Of a stretch of DNA of 64,000 bases, positions 50,918 through 58,873 are shown one piece after another. Position numbers and translations under genes: made by a program. Origin of the DNA: Nocardia sp. NBC_01503 (lineage in GTDB: Bacteria > Actinomycetota > Actinomycetes > Mycobacteriales > Mycobacteriaceae); the NCBI RefSeq assembly GCF_036327755.1, contig NZ_CP109596.1, positions 7,502,001 through 7,566,000 on the forward strand. Reading direction: 5' to 3'. Position 1 is the first letter of the stretch; each line of letters begins with the position of its first letter. Under the pieces are notes generated by a model that saw nothing but the letters and a program-made list of their open reading frames with translations, made no database searches and was not told where the DNA came from.

Positions 50918-51385
50918 ATGGACACCGATCAGTCGGTACCGCGGCCCCCAACTCCACCCGGCCGGGCCTACAGCGCCCCCGGCGTCACCGTCTATTACGA
51001 CGCGACCCGCTGCCTGCACTTCGCCGAATGCGTCCGCGGCCTCCCGAACGTCTTCGACACCGCCGCCCGCCCCTGGATCCAACCCGCCAACGCCGAAGCA
51101 CCCGACGTCGCCGAGGTAATCCGCCGCTGCCCCAGCGGAGCCCTGCACTACGTCCTCGACTCGGGCCCACCCGAACAGGGCGAGGCGGTCACCACCGCAA
51201 CGCCCCTCCCAGGCGGACCCCTCCTGCTCACGGGAGCCCTCCGCGTCGCGATCACCGCCGCGGGCGAGAAGGGCCCCGACATGATCGACGAAACCCGCAT
51301 GGCCGCCTGTCGCTGCGGCAAAACCGCCAACGCCCCCTTCTGCGACGGCGCCTGCGACCTACACGGCGAACACACCTCCCACTAG
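50918..51385 (+). CDS. Iron-sulfur protein with mono-cluster 4Fe-4S and CDGSH-like domains
   Basis: 155 residues. The N-terminal ferredoxin-like Fer4_19 domain has C32, C38 and C71 (RCLHFAECVRG; RRCPSGAL). A C-terminal CDGSH-type motif has C131, C133, P140, C142 and DG, but the ligand normally His is Cys146 (CRCGKTANAPFCDGAC). Canonical CDGSH clusters are 3Cys-1His 2Fe-2S. The tail is His-rich (HGEHTSH). Likely a cytosolic electron carrier or Fe-S donor; the pairing of these two domains is known in bacteria. Confidence 0.85.
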   Translation: MDTDQSVPRPPTPPGRAYSAPGVTVYYDATRCLHFAECVRGLPNVFDTAARPWIQPANAEAPDVAEVIRRCPSGALHYVLDSGPPEQGEAVTTATPLPGGPLLLTGALRVAITAAGEKGPDMIDETRMAACRCGKTANAPFCDGACDLHGEHTSH

Positions 51386-51472
51386 CCACGTTTCACCCGA
51401 GATCAGGGGAATCCCTGAGGTGCCAGACGGTGGCGATCGGGTATTTTCGGACGAATACAGAATGGAAAGTCC

Positions 51473-52636
51473 TTGAATACCAGGTTATTTCGGCAGCGAC
51501 TTCCACGAACCGCCGCGCTGGCCGTGACAGTCGGGGTGCTCTGCGCAATCACCGCGTGCGGGACGGACTCGACAGCACAGCCGACAGCCACCTCCGCACA
51601 ATCGGGTCGGGCCCCGATCCAGCAAGCAGCGGACACCGTGGTCCACACGGGTGTGCCCGGCGCTCAGATCGTCGTCACCGAACAAGGGCGAGACCAGGTG
51701 ACGACCTCGGGGGTCGGCGATCTCACCACCGGCGACCCGTTTCCCGACAACAGCCACGTCCGGATCGCCAGTAACACCAAATCCTTCGTGGCGACGGTAC
51801 TTCTCGAGTTGGTGACCGAGGGGAAGCTGGAGCTGGATGCGCCCGTGGACCGGTACCTGCCCGGTGTGCTGGTCGGCAACGGTAACGACGGCACCCGGAT
51901 AACCGTCCGAAACCTGTTGCAGCACACCAGCGGCCTGCCCGACGTCTATCAGGTTCTGCATCTGCTGGAGAATCTGGAGCAGGTCCGATTGCAGCGGTCC
52001 GAGACGGCCGACCTGGTGCGCCGGACGTTGGCGACGCCCGCGCATTTCGCACCGGGCGAGAAGTTCGAGTACAGCAACACCAACTACCTGGTGATCGGCA
52101 TGATCATCGAGCGGGTGACCGGTCAATCGATCGACGAAGCGATCACCCGCCGCATCATCGAACCGCTCGGGCTGCACGACACCTACTATCCGCTGGCAGG
52201 TGAGATCGGTCTGCGTAACCCGCATCCGCTCGGCTACTTCGAGCACGACGGGGTGCGTATCGAATTCACGGAGCTGGACCCGTCCGGGGCAGGGGCGTCA
52301 GGCGCGATGGTGTCCACCGGTGCGGATCTGAATCGATTCTTCATCGCATTGCTGGGCGGGAAGCTCTTGCCCCCAGCTCAACTGGATGAGATGAGGCGAA
52401 ACCCGGTCACCAGCGACGGGGAGTTACCGTACGGGCTCGGCATCGAACAAATCCCGGTGTCCTGCGGTAAGGCGGTCTGGGGACATAGGGGCTCGACCCC
52501 CGGTTTCGTGACCGTAGGCGGTGCGACCACCGATGGCCGGGCAGTGACTGTGATGATCAATCAACTGTCCACCACCACCGACATCGAGGCCGTGGCGGTC
52601 ACGGCGTTGGACACCGCGATCTGCGCCATATCGTGA
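51473..52636 (+). CDS. Beta-lactamase-family serine hydrolase (class C/PBP4*-like)
   Basis: 387 residues. Probable lipoprotein: a hydrophobic N-terminus ends at AITAC. Catalytic motifs are SNTK (SxxK), YSNTNY (YxN) and HRGSTPG, the His-x-Gly variant of KTG. The family covers D-alanyl-D-alanine peptidases, esterases and other acyl hydrolases. Substrate cannot be read from sequence. TTG start preceded by GGAAAG. Confidence 0.87.
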   Translation: MNTRLFRQRLPRTAALAVTVGVLCAITACGTDSTAQPTATSAQSGRAPIQQAADTVVHTGVPGAQIVVTEQGRDQVTTSGVGDLTTGDPFPDNSHVRIASNTKSFVATVLLELVTEGKLELDAPVDRYLPGVLVGNGNDGTRITVRNLLQHTSGLPDVYQVLHLLENLEQVRLQRSETADLVRRTLATPAHFAPGEKFEYSNTNYLVIGMIIERVTGQSIDEAITRRIIEPLGLHDTYYPLAGEIGLRNPHPLGYFEHDGVRIEFTELDPSGAGASGAMVSTGADLNRFFIALLGGKLLPPAQLDEMRRNPVTSDGELPYGLGIEQIPVSCGKAVWGHRGSTPGFVTVGGATTDGRAVTVMINQLSTTTDIEAVAVTALDTAICAIS

Positions 52637-52780
52637 ACAGCTGACATCCGAATCGGATTCGGCGGCACCACCTTCGGCACAGGCACGGCAGGACGGCCCA
52701 GCCCTTGATAAGCGAACCACAAGGTTTTGTTAGCACCTTCCCCCCAGAGTGGTCTTGTCAGACGACGAGGGGAGAACACA

Positions 52781-53002
52781 GTGAAGGCAATCAAGGGCAC
52801 GACCGTGATCGGCGGGGTCATCGCGGCGGCGTTCATCGGATCGGCCGGGACGGCATCCGCGTCGGCGACGCCGATGGCACACACCTGGTGTCCCCGCAGC
52901 GAGGCGATGCATCCGACGTGGGATGTGAATACCGGGGAACCGGTCATCTGCGTGAACACCGGTGCCAGCGGGTTCATGTGGGTTCCCGACGCCACTCGCT
53001 GA
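52781..53002 (+). CDS. Small secreted protein
   Basis: 73 residues: signal peptide VKAIKGTTVIGGVIAAAFIG...SASA, then a short mature part with two Cys (HTWCPRSEA; PVICVNTG) able to form a disulfide. GTG 52781 is chosen because GAGGGGAG lies before it. Small secreted two-Cys proteins of this kind are frequent in Nocardia; function unknown. Confidence 0.65.
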   Translation: MKAIKGTTVIGGVIAAAFIGSAGTASASATPMAHTWCPRSEAMHPTWDVNTGEPVICVNTGASGFMWVPDATR

Positions 53003-53055
53003 TTCCCGGCCACCGCCGTGGGTTCCCGCGGTGGTGAGGTGAAACCGGCTCGAGC

Positions 53056-53078
53056 CCCCGTCCGAATTCCGGGCGGGG
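53056..53078. terminator. Bidirectional hairpin terminator
   Basis: CCCCGTCCG / CGGGCGGGG, a 9-bp stem with one G-T pair and a 5-nt loop, between the small secreted protein and the convergent MarR gene. Confidence 0.65.
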
Positions 53079-53099
53079 ACTCGATCTATCCCGGCGCAG

Positions 53100-53558
53100 C
53101 TATGCGCCGTCGTTGCCGTCGCGCAGGGAACGGATCATGCTCCGGAGAGTCCGGACCGCGATCGACTGCTCGGCCTCGGTCATGCCGGACAGCATTCTCA
53201 ACTCAACGGAACGGACCGCCGCGGTCGCCTTCTCCAGGCTCCGCCGACCGCGAGGCGTGAGCCGCGTGGGAAGCACCTTCCCGACGGGCGCCTCGGCGGG
53301 CCGAATCACATAGCCGTCGCGTTCCAGGGTCTGGAGCAGCACATTCATCGTCTGCCGGGTGACGAACGCGCCTCGCGCGAGCTCGGAGTTCGACAGACCC
53401 GGTCGCTGAGCCAGCAGTTCGAGGCAGGAGTAGTGCGTCACGCTCATCCCGAGCGGTCGCAGCACCTCCTCCATGGCTACGCGCAGCGCGCTCGACGCCT
53501 CTTTCAGCAGGTAGCCCAGTGACGTCTCCAGGTCGACGCCGACACCATCTTGACTCAT
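53100..53558 (-). CDS. MarR-family regulator
   Basis: 152 residues: LGYLLKEASSALRVAMEEVLRPLGMSVTHYSCLELLAQRPGLSNSELARGAFVTRQTMNVLLQTLERDGYVIRPAEAPVGKVLPTRLTPRG shows helices, HTH and wing in order. It is divergent from a VOC-family gene, with two identical-arm dyads in the 62-bp gap, one of which overlaps its own start codon; autorepression is likely. Effector unknown. Confidence 0.92.
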   Translation of the reverse strand: MSQDGVGVDLETSLGYLLKEASSALRVAMEEVLRPLGMSVTHYSCLELLAQRPGLSNSELARGAFVTRQTMNVLLQTLERDGYVIRPAEAPVGKVLPTRLTPRGRRSLEKATAAVRSVELRMLSGMTEAEQSIAVRTLRSMIRSLRDGNDGA

Positions 53559-53573
53559 GTCAGTATTCTGACA
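53558..53573. promoter_or_regulatory. MarR operator 1
   Basis: TGTCAG-TATT-CTGACA inverted repeat overlapping the MarR start codon. Confidence 0.85.
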
Positions 53574-53585
53574 TAGATTGATTGG

Positions 53586-53601
53586 TGTCAGAAAACTGAC
53601 A
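53586..53601. promoter_or_regulatory. MarR operator 2
   Basis: TGTCAG-AAAA-CTGACA, the same 6-bp arms as operator 1 with centres 28 bp apart, before the VOC gene. Confidence 0.85.
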
Positions 53602-53620
53602 CGAAAAGAAGGAGCATGTC

Positions 53621-53989
53621 ATGACTGTCACCGGTCCCGATTTCCTCTCGCTCCAAGCGCGCGATCTCGCTGCGTCGCAGGCGTTCTACGAGCAGTACCT
53701 CGGCCTTGTCCGCTCACCGGCCGGACCGCCGCACGCCGTCGTCTTCGAGACGAAGCCGATTGCGTTCGCACTCCGCGATATCGCTCCCGGCACCGATCTG
53801 ACATCCGTCGCCCAGCCCGGCATCGGCGCCGCGATCTGGCTCCACGCCACCGACGTCCAGGCCATCCACGATGCTCTCGTCGCCGACGGCCACACCATCG
53901 TCTCCGCGCCGATCGACGGCCCCTTCGGCCGAACTTTCACCTTTGCGGACCCCGACGGCTACCAGGTCACCCTCCACGACCGCGCCTGA
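53621..53989 (+). CDS. VOC-family (glyoxalase-like) protein
   Basis: 122 residues with paired VOC half-domains: LQARDLAASQAFYEQYLGL, and GRTFTFADPDGYQVTLHDRA at the end. Likely metal-dependent dioxygenase, lyase or drug-binding protein. AAGGAG lies before the ATG. It is controlled by the divergent MarR gene through two operators. Substrate unknown; detoxification is inferred from the MarR pairing. Confidence 0.9.
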   Translation: MTVTGPDFLSLQARDLAASQAFYEQYLGLVRSPAGPPHAVVFETKPIAFALRDIAPGTDLTSVAQPGIGAAIWLHATDVQAIHDALVADGHTIVSAPIDGPFGRTFTFADPDGYQVTLHDRA

Positions 53990-54140
53990 AACCGAACCCG
54001 CCGGGCCGCTCCCGGAGTGCGTCGCTAATTTCCGGCGTGTCTCGGATCGGTCCATGTCACACTGGGTTCGCCTGACTGATCCGGAAGTTGTTGGGCAGCA
54101 AGGTGTCAGGGCCACTTCGAGCGATGTGGGAGCTGATCTT

Positions 54141-54413
54141 ATGGTGCACAAGGGGTTCGATTCCGGGTCACGGGGTGAGGATGCGGTGCTGCTGGCGGTC
54201 GGGCTGGCGGATGCGGCGCTGAGCCGCGTTGCGCCGGTGGTGAATCAGGCTTGGCGCTTCTTGCGGCGCTCGGATACCGCCGATCTGGCGGGTGAGGCGG
54301 GGGCGGATCTGAAGGCTCGGGGGCGCTTGGTGCTGGACCGCTATGCCGCGGTTCCGCCCGCTCATCTGGAGGTTCTCGCTCAGCGTGCGCAGTCGCGCCG
54401 CGGCGATGTCTGA
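54141..54413 (+). CDS. Small helical protein preceding the prenyl synthase
   Basis: 90 residues, mostly helical: DAVLLAVGLADAALSRVAPVVNQAWRFLRR, then LKARGRLVLDRYAAVPPAHLEVLAQRAQ. Its stop overlaps the prenyl synthase gene by 8 bp, so they are translationally coupled. An upstream in-frame ATG at 54054 is possible but GGGAG sits just before 54141. No known family; a dedicated partner of the synthase is possible. Confidence 0.6.
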   Translation: MVHKGFDSGSRGEDAVLLAVGLADAALSRVAPVVNQAWRFLRRSDTADLAGEAGADLKARGRLVLDRYAAVPPAHLEVLAQRAQSRRGDV

Positions 54414-55458
54414 GCCGTTCGACCCGATTGCGTTCAAAGCCCGAATCGACGCCGCACTCGGGGAATTCGTCGCGCGAGAGAGTGAGCAGCTGGTGGAGAT
54501 CGATCCGCGATTGCGGTCGGTCGCGGAACAGTTGACGGTCGCGACAACTCACGGCAAACGCCTGCGGGCGGCATTCTGCTACTGGGGTTGGCGGGCCGCC
54601 GGGCAGCCGGACAGTGATGCGCTCATACGGGCCGCGGCTGCCATGGAGTTGGTGCACGCGGCGGCGAGTGTGCACGACGACATCATCGATGCCAGTCCGC
54701 TGCGGCATGGATTGCCGACAGCCCATGTGGCGCTACGGGATTCACTCGTCGGACGTCCGGGGCCGCGCAGGTCCGCGCGGGCACTGGCCATGCTGGTCGG
54801 GGACCTGCTGATCGCCGCGGCCGGGCAGTTGTTCCTCGGCAGTGGTCTGCCGGTGGCATATCTGTCGCGGGCACGTCCGCTGTGGGCGGTGCTGGCCCGG
54901 GAGTTGATCGCCGGGGAATGCCTGGAGATCATCTCGACCGGCGCGGTTCCCGATCTGGGCGAATCGATGAAGGTGATCAGATACAAGACCGCCAAATACA
55001 CCGTCGAGCATCCGTTGTTGATCGGTGCGGCACTGGCGGGGGCGCGCATGCCCTTGCGGAACACCTTCTCCGCGTACGGATTACCGCTGGGTGATGCCTT
55101 TCAGCTGCGCGATGATCTGCTCGGCGTATTCGGTGATCCGGCCGCCATGGGCAAGTCGAACCTCGACGACCTGCGCGGGCGACGCCCCACCGCGCTGCTC
55201 GCGGAGAGCTGGCACGCCGCCGACGACCGGCAGCGCAAGCAATTGCGAATATTGTTGGAGGGCAAGGACCACGGCCCCGGAGATCTACACGACCTGCGTG
55301 AGCTGATGAACCGGATCGGCTCCCCCGCTCGCGTCGAGGAGATGATCCACGAGCGAGTCCGAACCGCCACCGACGTACTGGCACGGTCAGAGCTGCCCGC
55401 GAGTGCCGCACGGGCACTGACCGAACTCGCGTACACCGCCACCACCCGCTGTCACTGA
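54406..55458 (+). CDS. Isoprenyl diphosphate synthase (polyprenyl synthetase)
   Basis: 350 residues of the all-trans prenyl transferase family. First aspartate-rich motif DDIID at 91-95; second motif DDLLG at 236-240, with the last Asp replaced by Gly, as seen in other actinobacterial GGPP-type synthases. HGKRLRAAFCYW and YKTAKYTVEHPLLIGAAL are other conserved segments. Likely makes a C15-C20 chain; chain length cannot be set from sequence. Middle gene of a three-gene operon with a small protein and an MpaB-like oxygenase. Confidence 0.9.
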   Translation: MSEPFDPIAFKARIDAALGEFVARESEQLVEIDPRLRSVAEQLTVATTHGKRLRAAFCYWGWRAAGQPDSDALIRAAAAMELVHAAASVHDDIIDASPLRHGLPTAHVALRDSLVGRPGPRRSARALAMLVGDLLIAAAGQLFLGSGLPVAYLSRARPLWAVLARELIAGECLEIISTGAVPDLGESMKVIRYKTAKYTVEHPLLIGAALAGARMPLRNTFSAYGLPLGDAFQLRDDLLGVFGDPAAMGKSNLDDLRGRRPTALLAESWHAADDRQRKQLRILLEGKDHGPGDLHDLRELMNRIGSPARVEEMIHERVRTATDVLARSELPASAARALTELAYTATTRCH

Positions 55459-55506
55459 TGCTGCGGCACAAGCACTCCCGTCGTCACCGGACCTGAGGAG
55501 TTTCCG

Positions 55507-56661
55507 ATGTCCCACCCTCTCGGCGAATTGCGGACGCTCGGCGATGAACTCGCCGACGCCACCGTGGCCACCCTGTTCGAACGCGGCGAGGTCGGCAAGT
55601 TCAATACGCTGATGCGGTACGTGTCGACCGCGGGCTCACCGCTCCCGGACGATCTCCCCGATGTCGCGCGCGAGTATCTGCGGCACACCGCCGCCCCGCC
55701 GAGCTGGGTCGATTGGGGCGAAATGGAGCGGGCGCGACTGTTTTTCATCGACAACAACGTGCACATCTCCACCGCATTGTCCTTCGCCTCCATGCCCGCC
55801 TGCTACGTCATCCCACATATCGCGAAGTTGTTGTCGGCCACGCACTCGCTGCGGTACCCCTCCAAACGCATGGCCGAGACCGGGCAGTTCACCGTCTATC
55901 TGATGCGCCCCGATGCCTTCGAGGCCGGTAGCCGTTTCATTCCCGCCGTGCAGAAGGTCCGGCTGCTGCATGCCTCGATTCGCCATCATCTGGCGCGGGA
56001 AAATCAATGGGACACAACAACGCTGGGTGTTCCCATCTGCCAGGAAGACATGATCGGCGGTCAACTGCTGTTCTCGTTGCTCGTGCTCGACAGTCTGCAT
56101 CGGCTCAATATCCATATGAGTGTGGAGGGCGCCGAGGCGTACTACTACGCCTGGCGGGTGGTCGGCGCCATGCTCGGCGTCGACCAGAGACACGCCCCCA
56201 CGGATCTGGCCTCCGCCCGCGAGTTCCTCGACAACTACCTCGTGCGCTACATGGGCCCGAGTGAAGAGGGCGCGCAACTCACCCGCCAGCTCATCGACCT
56301 CTATGAAGAGGTCGTCCCCGGCACCCTCTTCGACCCCGTGGTAGCCGCTCTGATCCGCTACCTCATCGGCGACACGTGTGCGGACTGGCTCCGCGTACCG
56401 CGCACCGGCTGGGATGCGGCGGTCAAAACCGTTCCGACACTGCTCGGCGTCCTCGAAACCATCGAGGACACTTCACCTTTGGGCGCCTGGGCACTGGACC
56501 GCCTCGGCCACCTGACCTCGGTCTTCGAACTCAGCTCCCTCACCCGCGGCCGAGTCATGCAGTACGCCATCCCCGAACACCTCAAACCCGACTACGGCAT
56601 GGCGTCCGCCGCCCCCCGCCTCAACCGCTGGACCCCACCCCCACCGGCCGACCACCGCTGA
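55507..56661 (+). CDS. MpaB/Lcp-family (DUF2236) oxygenase
   Basis: 384 residues of the heme oxygenase superfamily that includes rubber-cleaving Lcp and MpaB, which cleaves the farnesyl chain in mycophenolic acid synthesis. R121, T125 and His155 (RLLHASIRHH) match the spacing of Lcp R164, T168 and axial His198; the Lcp Lys167 position is Glu124. No signal peptide, unlike secreted Lcp, so it acts inside the cell. The gap to the prenyl synthase is 48 bp with GAGGAG before the ATG. Oxidative cleavage of a prenyl chain made next door is inferred. Confidence 0.87.
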   Translation: MSHPLGELRTLGDELADATVATLFERGEVGKFNTLMRYVSTAGSPLPDDLPDVAREYLRHTAAPPSWVDWGEMERARLFFIDNNVHISTALSFASMPACYVIPHIAKLLSATHSLRYPSKRMAETGQFTVYLMRPDAFEAGSRFIPAVQKVRLLHASIRHHLARENQWDTTTLGVPICQEDMIGGQLLFSLLVLDSLHRLNIHMSVEGAEAYYYAWRVVGAMLGVDQRHAPTDLASAREFLDNYLVRYMGPSEEGAQLTRQLIDLYEEVVPGTLFDPVVAALIRYLIGDTCADWLRVPRTGWDAAVKTVPTLLGVLETIEDTSPLGAWALDRLGHLTSVFELSSLTRGRVMQYAIPEHLKPDYGMASAAPRLNRWTPPPPADHR

Positions 56662-56687
56662 CGAGCCCGTACTCCCGATGGCACGCT

Positions 56688-56969
56688 TCAGAGGAATAGC
56701 GGCGCGGTCGGTGCCACGGGGCCGAAGTCCAGGTCGGCAAATGACCGCACTCGAACAACCGCCGCGCTGACAACGCACCGTGACGCCGCTGCCCGCGCTG
56801 CTCGAACCGGCCGCACAGTCAAATGCAGTGAGCACTTAGCGCCGAAGTAGTACTGCACCAGCCGAACCGAGATCTCGGCCTCGGCGGCGACCGTTCGAAA
56901 GGTCACCCTTCCCAGGCCGCCGGTGACGATGACTCGCCGTACGGCATCGACGATCGGCGGCGCCGAACC
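56688..56969 (-). pseudogene. TetR-family regulator remnant
   Basis: 94 codons in frame after a TGA. The segment IVDAVRRVIVTGGLGRVTFRTVAAEAEISVRLVQYYFGAK is a good TetR helix-turn-helix. The sequence then loses homology (CSLHLTVRPVRAARAAASR) and ends long before the normal 180-200 residues. The start is also lost behind a stop. It is divergent from an alpha/beta hydrolase whose promoter still has TetR-like dyads. Confidence 0.7.
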
Positions 56970-57039
56970 TCACGGTCGACCAATCGAGGCACGCGACCTG
57001 CCGCCTTCCTTCCGTGCCGCAGAATCCTCGGAACCTAGA

Positions 57040-57055
57040 TGGTATGCGCATACCA
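57040..57055. promoter_or_regulatory. TetR-type operator A
   Basis: Perfect 16-bp palindrome TGGTATGCGCATACCA, 69 bp before the hydrolase start. Confidence 0.65.
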
Positions 57056-57062
57056 AATACAT

Positions 57063-57076
57063 GGTACGTTCGTACC
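57063..57076. promoter_or_regulatory. TetR-type operator B
   Basis: GGTACG-TT-CGTACC dyad, a degenerate copy of operator A (GGTA / TACC ends), centre about 22 bp downstream. Confidence 0.6.
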
Positions 57077-57087
57077 GCATTAAGTGA

Positions 57088-57102
57088 TACGGTCATACCG
57101 TA
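57088..57102. promoter_or_regulatory. TetR-type operator C
   Basis: TACGGT-CAT-ACCGTA dyad, third in the row before the hydrolase gene; the inner GGTCATACC again resembles operator A. Confidence 0.5.
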
Positions 57103-57123
57103 ACGAGGATGAAGGGGAGGCTC

Positions 57124-58005
57124 GTGCCGAAGATCGGGCGATTCACGAACACCGAAGCGAAGGCAGCTTTCTTGGCCGCTTACGACACTGTGGCAGCGCA
57201 ATGGCCGGCGCCCTCGGTCGACCTCGATGTCGAAACACCTTTCGGGACAACACGAGTACGAAAATCCGGATCCGGCGAGGGCACACCGATTGTGCTGCTG
57301 CCCGGCATCGGTGGCAACGGAATGGTGTGGCATCGGTTCATCGAAGAGCTGTCGCGCGACCACGTGGTGTACACGCCGGATGTCATCGGATGGGCCGGGC
57401 TGTGTGAGCAGACCGCACCGCTGAACGATGCGCGGGATATAGCGACGTGGATGACCGCGGTGCTCGACGGTCTCGGCGAGAAGCGAGTGCACCTCGCCGG
57501 AAATTCCTACGGCGCCTGGCTGGCCGGCGTAGTCGCGGCCTACCACTCCGAGCGCCTGGCCAGCCTCACCATGTTCGAGCCCAGCGGAGCGACGTTCGCC
57601 AAGCCGAGCTGGGGGCTGCTGTTCAAATTCCTGAAGGCAGGCATGCGGCCGACCCCCGAACGTATGCAAAAGCTCAACAAGTGGCTGATGCCAGGATTGG
57701 AGCTGACCGACGACGAACTCGCAGTAGCCATGACGACGCTGAAATTCCGGTCGGGAGTGCCGTGGGATCGGCCCCTCACCGACGAACAGCTGGCCGCTAT
57801 CACCGCGCCGAGTCTGATCCTTTACGGCGCCGAGACCGTCGTCAGCGATCCGGTACATGGAGCCGCTCGTGTCCACGCCCACATCCCTACGGTTGAAGTC
57901 GAAACCTATCCGGGCATTGGACACGATCTGCTGTGGGCCAATCCGGACCAGGTCATTCCGCGCTTCTTGAACTTCATCGACAGCCACGATCCTGTCCGGG
58001 AATGA
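57124..58005 (+). CDS. Alpha/beta hydrolase
   Basis: 293 residues: the oxyanion segment VLLPGIGGNGMVW, the nucleophile Ser in GNSYGAWLAG, a late Asp (LYGAETVVSDP) and His in YPGIGHDLLWANPDQV complete the triad. GTG 57124 is preferred over ATG 57109 because AAGGGGAGG lies 4 bp before the GTG and family members start MPK-GRF-like. Esterase or C-C hydrolase; substrate unknown. Regulated from an operator cluster whose cognate TetR gene is broken. Confidence 0.87.
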   Translation: MPKIGRFTNTEAKAAFLAAYDTVAAQWPAPSVDLDVETPFGTTRVRKSGSGEGTPIVLLPGIGGNGMVWHRFIEELSRDHVVYTPDVIGWAGLCEQTAPLNDARDIATWMTAVLDGLGEKRVHLAGNSYGAWLAGVVAAYHSERLASLTMFEPSGATFAKPSWGLLFKFLKAGMRPTPERMQKLNKWLMPGLELTDDELAVAMTTLKFRSGVPWDRPLTDEQLAAITAPSLILYGAETVVSDPVHGAARVHAHIPTVEVETYPGIGHDLLWANPDQVIPRFLNFIDSHDPVRE

Positions 58006-58122
58006 GACCTGCCGGAGTTCGAGGCATCCTGTAATACGGCATGCCGCGCTGTTCGGAACGGCCAGCGCGGCACCTCTGAGATCAACTGGCCGTGCCCATC
58101 CGAGGCCGGCGGAACGATGAAC

Positions 58123-58812
58123 GTCGGCATGAGGCGCGGTGCCCGGCATTCGCCGGGTCCGTTTCCTCAAGCCGCGTTCCCGAACCGGACAGGCCAGTTT
58201 CCCGGCATCCGGCTCTCCAGCAACCATCGCAGCCGAAGCTGCATGGGATGTCCGATCCCGTTTCGGCGCTCCGCATTTCGCGTACCTCCCGGGGTCCCGG
58301 ACCTCCCGGTCGCCTGTTCCGCTTCGCCCGTGTGGACGGCTTTCCCGTCCTCCCTGGTGGGGCGTGACTCCCACGACTACTACCGGAACTCTGTCGCCCT
58401 AGGACCTTGTCCCGTAGGCGATCCCACGTTCGTCATCGTCAGACGTATCGAGCGCGACGTAGGTGGCCCACTCATCTCCTTGAATGTCCTCACTGGACAT
58501 CGCCCCGCGTCCGGAAGGCGAGCCGGCCACAGTGCGGGACCGGTCCGGGACACGGCGTCGGTCATCAAGCATCATCTTCCGACGGGCGGGCATTTGCACC
58601 AACTGGAGATTGGGCTTCAGGCAATCCAGCTTTCACCCTATCGCGCGGGTCCCCCGGACGCGCCATCCCGATGCTCGGGCACGGCCGCCGGTTTCCTGAC
58701 ATGCTCTTGTCCCCGTTAACCTTTCGGCCTCGGGTAAGCCAGCGGACCCACAGACCCCCTTCCAGTCTGTCCCGGCTGCGCCGGGGATCTGACGATGCGC
58801 ATCGTGGCGCAC
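58123..58812 (-). mobile_element. Group II intron lacking its maturase ORF
   Basis: Read on the minus strand, the 690-nt element begins GTGCGCC at 58812 and ends ...GCCGAC at 58123. Domain V (58182-58215) fits the consensus exactly. Domain VI has arms GGCTTGAGG and CCTCATGCC. Domain I-III segments familiar from bacterial introns are present: GTGGGATCGCCTACGGGACA, then GTCCTAGGGCGACAGAG. At 58276 the usual maturase start is kept (ATGCGGAGCGCCGAAACGG, MRSAET), but domain V follows within 60 nt, so the entire reverse transcriptase, about 1.2-1.8 kb, is missing. Ends are inferred from consensus; the insertion gene is not recognised. Confidence 0.77.
58182..58215 (-). ncRNA. Group II intron domain V
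   Basis: 34 nt. The lower 8-bp helix GAGCCGGA pairs with TCCGGTTC, followed by a single T, the 5-bp upper helix GCCGG/CTGGC with a GAAA tetraloop, and the 3-nt CTG bulge on the 3' side. Every helix, bulge and tetraloop length matches the bacterial consensus, so catalytic competence is plausible. Confidence 0.88.
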
Positions 58813-58873
58813 CACTGAAATGCCGATGAGCGTGCCCACTGGGTGCGCTGCGTCAGCGCGGGCGGGCTAACTT

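Noticed and set aside
54150..54175. GGTTCGATTCC resembling a tRNA T-loop
   Set aside because: The flanking bases do not form a T-arm or acceptor stem, and it lies inside a coding region.
58082..58276. 64-codon ORF starting MRSAET as an independent gene
   Set aside because: It starts as the group II maturase does, but then reads through domains V and VI; it is a vestige of the deleted ORF, not a gene.
56836..58374. 512-codon minus-strand open frame
   Set aside because: Antisense of the alpha/beta hydrolase running into the intron; low-complexity Arg-rich translation. Only the TetR remnant, in another frame, is real.
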